Source: UBA4644 sp964541085 (lineage in GTDB: Bacteria > Bacillota > Clostridia > Oscillospirales > Butyricicoccaceae). From it: a DNA stretch of 20,462 nucleotides. Each line of letters opens with the position of its first letter. The stretch's first letter is position 1. A program made the translations under genes and the position numbers. The DNA is taken from assembly GCA_964541085.1 (NCBI GenBank), contig CAZIPA010000035.1, positions 1-20,462 of the forward strand. The letters are read 5' to 3'. The notes below the pieces were generated by a model that did not search any database, had not been told where the DNA came from, and was given only the letters and a program-made list of their open reading frames with translations. This document shows positions 15,228-20,462 of the stretch, in pieces.

Positions 15228-15872
15228 ATGGAAAGAAAGGAAAAAGCGGCGGCAGTGGTGGAGCTTTTGCGGGAGCGTTATCCCGATACCTGCTCTCTCA
15301 CGGCGGAAAAGGATTATGAGCTGCTGTTCTCCACCCGGCTTTCGGCCCAGTGTACCGATGCCCGGGTCAACATTGTAACAAAGGAGCTGTACGGCCGGTT
15401 TTCCACCCTTCAGGCGCTGGCAGAGGCCGATCTGGAGGAGCTGTGCGCCATTGTCAAGCCCTGCGGACTGTTCCGCACCAAGGCAAAGGACATCCAGAGC
15501 AGCGCGCGCATTCTGCTGGAGCGTTTCGGCGGGCGTGTGCCGGATACCATGGAGGAGCTGCTGACCCTGCCCGGCGTGGGACGGAAAACGGCAAACCTGA
15601 TTCTTTCGGACATTTACGGCAAGCCTGCCGTGGTGGCCGATACCCACTGCATCCGCATCAGCGGCCGGCTGGGTCTGGTGCCTCCGGAGTGCGGCAAGGA
15701 TCCATACAAGGTGGAAATGGCGCTGAAGCAGGTGGTGGAGCCGGAGGAACAGGCCAGTCTCTGTCACAGACTGGTGCATTTCGGACGGGATGTGTGTACG
15801 GCCCGCAGCCCCAAATGCGCCCAGTGTCCGCTGCTGCACCTTTGCGACAACGCTCAGAAGGCCGAGACATGA
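15228..15872 (+). CDS. nth: Endonuclease III (DNA glycosylase/AP lyase)
   Basis: A 214-residue base excision repair enzyme that removes oxidised pyrimidines and nicks at abasic sites. The helix-hairpin-helix is at about 108-123 (LLTLPGVGRKTANLIL) with catalytic K120. The catalytic Asp is D138 in VVADTHCIR; both numbers match the E. coli enzyme. The 4Fe-4S cluster ligands are C190, C197, C200 and C206 with the canonical C-x6-C-x2-C-x5-C spacing. The ribosome site AGGCGGTGA (15212-15220), one mismatch from the anti-16S complement, is 7 bases before the ATG. An upstream AGAGGAG (15196-15202) has no start codon at usable spacing. It is monocistronic, ending at a bidirectional terminator. Confidence 0.97.
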   Translation: MERKEKAAAVVELLRERYPDTCSLTAEKDYELLFSTRLSAQCTDARVNIVTKELYGRFSTLQALAEADLEELCAIVKPCGLFRTKAKDIQSSARILLERFGGRVPDTMEELLTLPGVGRKTANLILSDIYGKPAVVADTHCIRISGRLGLVPPECGKDPYKVEMALKQVVEPEEQASLCHRLVHFGRDVCTARSPKCAQCPLLHLCDNAQKAET

Positions 15873-15882
15873 CCCACGGCAA

Positions 15883-15926
15883 AAAAGATCCTCCGTATGA
15901 TTTGACCATACGGAGGATTTCCTTTT
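15883..15926. terminator. Bidirectional terminator between nth and pepV
   Basis: ATCCTCCGTATG (15888-15899) and CATACGGAGGAT (15907-15918) form a perfect 12-bp stem with a 7-base loop. The right side continues TTCCTTTT for the plus strand and the left side AAAAAAG provides a T-run on the minus strand. Confidence 0.85.
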
Positions 15927-15938
15927 CAGGAGGGGAAA

Positions 15939-17342
15939 TTATTTGCACAGACGGAGGATGGCATCGGTGAAGATTTTTGCGCTGGTCATCAGCTCGTCGA
16001 TCACCGCAAACTCGTCCGCACCGTGCATTCGGTTATCTGTGCCGGGCATGGCACAGCCAAAGGCTACGCCGCCTTCAATGTCGTGAACATAGGTGCCGCC
16101 GCCGATGGCAAGGCATTCGCCCTTCTGGCCGGTATGATCCTCATAGGTCTCCAGCAGGGTGCGGCACAGCAGAGAATCCGCCGGGGTATGATGGGGCGGG
16201 AACATCCGGGGACGCTCCAGAATCTCAAAATGGCAGGCATCAAAGGCAGCTTCCACCACGGCCCGCACATTGCCTTCATTGGCGCACAGGGGGCAGCGGC
16301 TGTCAAACTGGGCGAGAAAGCCGGTGGTGAAAAACTCCAGCTTGGAAAACACCAGCGTCAGCTTGCCGGAAACCTCGTCCTCCTGGGCCACGCCCAGCGC
16401 CTGACCATAGTCATCGCCAAAGGGGAATAGCCGGGCCAGATTGCAGATGGTCTCCTGTCCGCAGGATTCTGCCAGGGGCAGCTTTGCCAGCAGACCCACC
16501 ATGGCGATCTGGGCATTCTTTCCGGTTTCGGGAGAGGCCGCGTGAGCGCTGACACCCAGCGCATGGAGATGCAGCTTTTTGCCCTCCTCCGTCAGGGTAA
16601 AGAGCACGCCGGTCTCCGCCTGCTGCTGCTCCATCAGGGGACGCACTGCGTCGGCGGAAATGCCCTCCAGCCAGGCATCACATTCCCGGGTGACAATGTT
16701 GGTGGTGGTACCGCCGTGAATGGCACAGACCCGGGGCAGCGCCGTTTCCTCATCCCATTTTGCACCGAACACCGGCTTATAGCCGCCCTTTTCCAGATTG
16801 ATCAGCGGATACTCCGCGTCGGGAGAAAAGCTCAGCGGCGGTGCGGCCTCCAGCGGCAGATAATGCTCCAGATCCTCGCTGCCGGTTTCCTCAGCCGAGC
16901 CCAGAATCAGCCGCACGCCCCGGGACAGCTGGGGGCAGAGCTCCTGCGCGGCCTTCAGCGCCCACAGAGCCACCACAGCGGGGCCCTTGTCGTCAGCCGT
17001 GCCGCGGCCATAGATACGGCCGTCCCGGATGGTCATCTCATAGGGCGGCACCGTCCAGCCGCTGCCCTCGCTGACCACATCCACATGAGCCAGAATGCCC
17101 AGATAGGCAGGCTGCGGCCCGATCTCTGCGGTAATCACATAGTTGTCAAAATTTTTGGTGGAGAGGCCCCGTTCCTCCGCCAGCTTTTTGCTTTCCATCA
17201 GCGCCAGATAGGGCCCCTTGCCAAAGGGCATTCCCTTCTGCATGGGCTCCCGTTCGCTTTTGATGTTCACCAGACGGGCGATATCCGCCAGAATCTGGTC
17301 CTGCTTGTCGGCGAAATAGGCTTCGATTTCCTTCCGATACAT
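15939..17342 (-). CDS. pepV: Dipeptidase PepV (M20 family zinc metallopeptidase)
   Basis: A 467-residue cytoplasmic dipeptidase of the M20A family, which releases free amino acids from Xaa-Xaa dipeptides. Zinc and catalytic residues fit the family: H86 and D88 (HVDVV), bridging D117 (GRGTADDKGP), E151-E152 (SAEETGSED), D175 (SPDAEYP) and H440 (RMHGADEF). An inserted lid/dimerisation domain occupies about 185-385. The length matches PepV (about 465-470). The ribosome site AAGGAGG (minus strand of 17351-17357) is 8 bases before the ATG. It follows the PflX-like gene by 32 bases on the same strand, so the two are probably co-transcribed. It also complements PepF functionally: PepF cuts oligopeptides and PepV finishes dipeptides. 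Confidence 0.95.
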   Translation of the reverse strand: MYRKEIEAYFADKQDQILADIARLVNIKSEREPMQKGMPFGKGPYLALMESKKLAEERGLSTKNFDNYVITAEIGPQPAYLGILAHVDVVSEGSGWTVPPYEMTIRDGRIYGRGTADDKGPAVVALWALKAAQELCPQLSRGVRLILGSAEETGSEDLEHYLPLEAAPPLSFSPDAEYPLINLEKGGYKPVFGAKWDEETALPRVCAIHGGTTTNIVTRECDAWLEGISADAVRPLMEQQQAETGVLFTLTEEGKKLHLHALGVSAHAASPETGKNAQIAMVGLLAKLPLAESCGQETICNLARLFPFGDDYGQALGVAQEDEVSGKLTLVFSKLEFFTTGFLAQFDSRCPLCANEGNVRAVVEAAFDACHFEILERPRMFPPHHTPADSLLCRTLLETYEDHTGQKGECLAIGGGTYVHDIEGGVAFGCAMPGTDNRMHGADEFAVIDELMTSAKIFTDAILRLCK

Positions 17343-17374
17343 ATGCGTTTCCTCCTTATGGTCAATGATCTGTA

Positions 17375-18274
17375 TTATAGCTGCAAATTGGAAGATTCCG
17401 GCACAATGCCCTCCAGCCGGAAGGAGGGAGTATATTCCTCCCGGGCCGAGCGCCGTTCCTGTCCAAAGCCCTGAAAGCCCAGCTCCCGTGCCCGTTCCGC
17501 CACCTTTTCATATTCATAGGTGGTAATGCGCCGGTTGATCTCCGGGAAGGCCTGACAGGCGGGCGTAGGAGTATACTGGCTCATCAGGCTCAGCAGAAAG
17601 CTTTCTGCCGGAAGCGCGTGGGAAAGCCAGTCCATGAGCTTCAGCGAATCCCGCATACAGCCCGGCAGCACCAGATGCCGGATCACCAGTCCCCGGCGCA
17701 GCAGCGGCCCATCCCAGACCAGCTGCGGCTGCTGCCGGTGCATTTCCAGAATGGCTTCGGAGGCAAAGGCAAAATAGTCCCCCGCCGCGGAATATTTTTG
17801 AGAAAGCGCTGCGCTGTAATATTTCAGATCGGGCAGATAAATAGAAATGTGTCCTTCCCACAGCTTCAGCGTCTCCACCCGCTCATAGCCGCCGGTGTTC
17901 ATCACCACGGGAATGCCGGGCTTTGCCAGCTCCAGTGCCTGCAAAATCTGTGGTGTAAAGTGCGTGGGCGTGACAAGATTCAGATTGTGTACGCCGCTGC
18001 GCTCCAGCTCCTGAAAGATTTCCGCCAGCCGCCGGGGCGATATTTCCGCGCCGAAGCCCCCGTGGCTGATGGTGTGATTCTGACAGAAGACACAGCCCAG
18101 CGTACAGCCGGAAAAAAACACCGTTCCCGATCCCCGTGTACCGCTGATGCAGGGCTCTTCCCAGAGATGCTCTGCGGCTCTGGCGGCACGAAGCTCCATG
18201 CCCATACCGCAAAAGCCCCGCTGCCGAACCCGGTCAACGCCGCAGGCCCGGGGGCATAATGTACAGCCGTTCAA
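17375..18274 (-). CDS. PflX-like radical SAM protein (COG1313 type)
   Basis: A 299-residue iron-sulfur protein related to pyruvate formate-lyase activating enzymes. An N-terminal Cys module (C4, C7, C11, C22: CTLCPRACG ... GFC) precedes the radical SAM motif C57-x3-C61-x2-C64 (CTLGCVFC) after SGTVFFSG. This arrangement is typical of the PflX family, whose partner is uncharacterised. No pyruvate formate-lyase gene is in the window, so activation of a glycyl-radical enzyme is not shown. The start is TTG at 18274: GGGAGGG (minus strand of 18282-18288) lies 7 bases upstream, and later ATG codons would cut off the conserved cysteine module. The open frame runs on for some 700 residues upstream (to 20413), antisense to nadE; that extension is not coding. 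pepV follows after 32 bases. Confidence 0.88.
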   Translation of the reverse strand: MNGCTLCPRACGVDRVRQRGFCGMGMELRAARAAEHLWEEPCISGTRGSGTVFFSGCTLGCVFCQNHTISHGGFGAEISPRRLAEIFQELERSGVHNLNLVTPTHFTPQILQALELAKPGIPVVMNTGGYERVETLKLWEGHISIYLPDLKYYSAALSQKYSAAGDYFAFASEAILEMHRQQPQLVWDGPLLRRGLVIRHLVLPGCMRDSLKLMDWLSHALPAESFLLSLMSQYTPTPACQAFPEINRRITTYEYEKVAERARELGFQGFGQERRSAREEYTPSFRLEGIVPESSNLQL

Positions 18275-18298
18275 ATGCGTTCCCTCCCGTTCGAGAGT

Positions 18299-18304
18299 AT
18301 CATA
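18299..18304 (-). promoter_or_regulatory. Probable extended -10 element for the PflX-like gene
   Basis: On the minus strand TATGAT (18304-18299) is preceded by TGG, an extended -10 arrangement; no good -35 hexamer is seen at 16-18 bases. The predicted start near 18292 leaves a leader of less than 20 bases that still includes the GGGAGGG site. It is divergent from the nadE promoter about 35 bases away. Confidence 0.45.
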
Positions 18305-18335
18305 CCACAAGGAAGTGTTTTTCGCTATGATTTTC

Positions 18336-18363
18336 TTGCCTTTTGGCAGAAAAAAGTTATAAT
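18336..18363 (+). promoter_or_regulatory. Sigma-A promoter of nadE
   Basis: TTGCCT (18336-18341), a 16-base spacer and TATAAT (18358-18363). The -35 element sits in a small palindrome TGCC-N4-GGCA (18337-18348), a possible operator. The predicted leader is about 50 bases and ends with AAAGGAG (18403-18409). Confidence 0.65.
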
Positions 18364-18418
18364 AGAGGCAGAGCATCGGCCCACCCGCCACGGATGAGCC
18401 GGAAAGGAGACATTCTCT

Positions 18419-20371
18419 ATGAAGGATGGATGGATTAAAGTTGCGTCTGTGGCCCCGGAGCTGCGGCTGGCAGACTGCCGTTATAATGCGGAAAAAATCG
18501 TGGAACAGGCCCACAAGGCAGCAGAAGAGGGCGTAAAGCTGCTGGTGACGCCGGAGCTGTCCATAACGGGCTACACCTGCGGAGACCTGTTTTTCCAGAA
18601 GACCCTGCTGGACAGCGCGGAGGCTGCCCTGAAGCAGCTGCGTCAGCAGACCCGGGAGCTGGAGCTGCTGCTGGCGGTGGGTATGCCTGTGCGGCATCTG
18701 GGCAAGCTGTTCAACTGCGCCGTGATGCTGTATCAGGGAGAGATTCTGGGTGTGGTGCCCAAGGCCAACCTGTGCAATTATGAAGAGTTTTATGAGACCC
18801 GCATCTTTACCCCCGCCCCGGAAAAGCTGTCGCTGGTGCGGCTGCCGGGGGCAGAGCTGGATGGCGAACCCGAATATGTGCCCTTCGGCCCGGGACAGGT
18901 GTTCTACTGTCAGGAAAATCCGGAGTTTTCCGTGGGTCTGGAGATTTGCGAGGATCTCTGGGTACCGGTGTCGCCCTCGGCAGAGCTGTGCCGGGCAGGT
19001 GCTGCCATCATCGGCAATCTGTGCGCCAGTCATGACGGCATCGGACGGGTGCAGGAGCATCGTCTGCTGGTGACGGCCCAGAGCCAGAAGCTGCGCTGCG
19101 CATATATTCTTTCCGATGCGGGCGTGCAGGAAAGCTCCGGAGATCAGGTGTTCTCCGGCCAGCAGATCATCTGCGAAAACGGTCAGCTGCTGGCGGAAAC
19201 CAGACCCTTTGAAACGGGCATGATTATCACCGAGGTGGATGTGCAGCAGCTGGCAGCCCAGCGGCGCAAGACCACCACCTATCCCGGTATGGACGCAGAC
19301 ACGCTGGAGTCCGGCACAGGCTTTTCCATGCCGCTGACCGAGACCCGGCTGACCCGGCACATTCCCCGGGATCCCTATCTGCCGGAGGAACCTGCGGCAC
19401 AGGCCGAGGAGTGCGGCCATATTTTCCAGATGCAGAGTCAGGCGCTGGCCCGCCGACTGTCCCATATTCATGCCAGTGCCGCTGTGATCGGCGTGTCCGG
19501 CGGACTGGATTCCACACTGGCCCTGCTGGTGTGTCACCGGGCCATGGAGATCACCGGTCAGAGCCCGGAGCAGGTGGCCGCCATTACCATGCCCTGCTTT
19601 GGAACCACCAGCCGTACCCGCAGCAATGCAGAGCTTTTGTGTAAGGAGCTGGGCATCCCCATGCGGTGCATCCCCATCGGCGATGCGGTGAGCCGTCATT
19701 TTGCCGACATCGGCCACGACCCCGAAAATCATGATGTGACCTTTGAAAACGCCCAGGCCCGGGAGCGCACCCAGGTGCTGATGGACCTGTCCAACCAGCT
19801 GGGTGGCATTGTGGTGGGCACCGGCGATTTCAGCGAGCTGGCGCTGGGCTGGGCCACCTACAACGGCGACCATATGAGTATGTACGGCGTCAACGCCGGC
19901 ATTCCCAAGACCCAGATTCGTCAGATCGTGCGCTGGTATGCGGAAAGCTGCGGCAATGAAAACCTTCGGGCCATCCTGACGGATATTCTGGATACGCCGG
20001 TTTCTCCCGAGCTTCTGCCCGCCAAAGAGGGTGAGATCGCTCAGAAAACCGAAAGCATCGTGGGCCCCTACGAGCTGCACGACTTCTTCCTGTATTATCT
20101 GCTGCGCTATGGCTTTACGCCGGAAAAGATTCATCGCATGGCCTGCCACGCCTTCCGGGGCGAATATGACAGCGACTATATCGCCTTCTGGCTGAGGCAG
20201 TGCATCCGCCGGTTCTTCTCCCAGCAGTACAAGCGCTCCTGTATGCCGGACGGCCCCATGATCGGCCCGCTGAGCCTTTCGCCCAGAGGCGCCTGGAGAA
20301 TGCCCTCCGACTGCTGCAATACCCCCTGGAGCGATGCCGTGAAAAGCATTTCTCCGGAAAGCGGCAAATAA
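18419..20371 (+). CDS. nadE: Glutamine-dependent NAD+ synthetase
   Basis: A 650-residue two-domain enzyme that makes NAD+ from nicotinic acid adenine dinucleotide with ATP, using glutamine as nitrogen donor. The N-terminal nitrilase-type glutaminase domain has the triad E46 (TPELSITGYT), K115 (PKANLCNYEEF) and C177 (ICEDLW). The C-terminal synthetase domain has the ATP pyrophosphatase loop GVSGGLDST (about 357-365) and the GTGDFSELALGWATYNGDHMSMYGVNAGIPKT-type NAD-site region (from about 474). The length fits the long two-domain form found in many Clostridia. The ribosome site AAAGGAG (18403-18409) is 9 bases before the ATG. It has its own divergent promoter, and no T-rich terminator is visible before the window ends. 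Confidence 0.96.
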   Translation: MKDGWIKVASVAPELRLADCRYNAEKIVEQAHKAAEEGVKLLVTPELSITGYTCGDLFFQKTLLDSAEAALKQLRQQTRELELLLAVGMPVRHLGKLFNCAVMLYQGEILGVVPKANLCNYEEFYETRIFTPAPEKLSLVRLPGAELDGEPEYVPFGPGQVFYCQENPEFSVGLEICEDLWVPVSPSAELCRAGAAIIGNLCASHDGIGRVQEHRLLVTAQSQKLRCAYILSDAGVQESSGDQVFSGQQIICENGQLLAETRPFETGMIITEVDVQQLAAQRRKTTTYPGMDADTLESGTGFSMPLTETRLTRHIPRDPYLPEEPAAQAEECGHIFQMQSQALARRLSHIHASAAVIGVSGGLDSTLALLVCHRAMEITGQSPEQVAAITMPCFGTTSRTRSNAELLCKELGIPMRCIPIGDAVSRHFADIGHDPENHDVTFENAQARERTQVLMDLSNQLGGIVVGTGDFSELALGWATYNGDHMSMYGVNAGIPKTQIRQIVRWYAESCGNENLRAILTDILDTPVSPELLPAKEGEIAQKTESIVGPYELHDFFLYYLLRYGFTPEKIHRMACHAFRGEYDSDYIAFWLRQCIRRFFSQQYKRSCMPDGPMIGPLSLSPRGAWRMPSDCCNTPWSDAVKSISPESGK

Positions 20372-20462
20372 AGTCATCCATAAAAACATTGCCCGCAATC
20401 GCAGAGATTGCACTTGTCAAGAAAAAGTAGACACTAAAAAAGCAAAACTACACGAAGCCCAG
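20372..20462. other. Non-coding right edge with short inverted repeat
   Basis: GCAATC (20395-20400) and GATTGC (20406-20411) make a 6-bp hairpin with no T-run after it, a poor terminator for nadE. From about 20414 the composition changes abruptly to A-rich sequence (TTGTCAAGAAAAAGTAGACAC and after). It could be the end of an insertion element or a promoter of the next gene (TTGTCA, a 15-base spacer, TAAAAA). The window is cut here, so neither can be supported. Confidence 0.3.

Noticed and set aside
18275..20413. Long upstream extension of the PflX-like frame (1012 codons in total), which would look like a fusion protein
   Set aside because: The extension is antisense to nadE, begins at a non-ATG codon without a ribosome site and crosses the divergent promoter region. 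The family length is about 300 residues and a TTG with GGGAGGG lies exactly where expected.
1..20462. CRISPR arrays, tRNA or rRNA genes, prophage or toxin-antitoxin modules
   Set aside because: I found no regularly spaced repeats, no tRNA-like cloverleaf or rRNA segments and no integrase, transposase or toxin-like frames on either strand.

Overview
The window looks like the chromosome of an anaerobic low-to-mid GC Bacillota, most likely a gut-type Clostridia (Oscillospirales-like). This is inferred from a single-chain pyruvate:ferredoxin oxidoreductase, a PflX-type radical SAM protein, PepV, PepF and DegV family genes, strong AGGAGG ribosome sites and clean sigma-A type promoters. I ran no database search, so the taxonomy is inference.

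Layout. (1) 1-4860, plus strand, lower GC than the rest: an upstream terminator, a small Cys-rich membrane or secreted protein (289-639) behind a near-perfect TTGACA-17-TATAAT promoter, then two tandem paralogous ABC permeases of the FtsX/MacB type. The first (707-2716) is intact. The second (2846-4857) has its own perfect promoter but is split by a one-base frameshift. No ABC ATPase is in the window. (2) 4877-8535: convergent terminators, then the nifJ-type pyruvate:ferredoxin oxidoreductase on the minus strand. (3) 8536-8843: a 308-base divergent control region with a promoter for nifJ and one for the YifB/ComM-like AAA+ gene (8844-10367). (4) 10368-11238: a structured intergenic stretch with clustered DnaA-box-like words, then a small unassigned P-loop kinase-like gene. 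(5) 11246-15100: a bidirectional terminator and a minus-strand series CPBP protease, PepF oligopeptidase and DegV protein. (6) 15146-15872: overlapping divergent promoters and endonuclease III. (7) 15888-18274: a bidirectional terminator and a minus-strand pair PflX-like radical SAM protein then PepV dipeptidase. (8) 18299-20371: divergent promoters and glutamine-dependent NAD+ synthetase. The last 90 bases hold no gene.

From 4984 onward this is mostly ordinary housekeeping chromosome: pyruvate oxidation, peptide turnover (PepF, PepV), NAD synthesis and base excision repair. The unusual part is the first 4.9 kb. It combines a tiny zinc-ribbon-like membrane protein and tandem orphan permeases that have exchanged sequence (a 209-base tract with one mismatch inside otherwise diverged copies), one of them frameshifted. 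The structured leader at 10369-10600 is the second point of interest. I do not see convincing evidence for a complete novel defence or mobile system.
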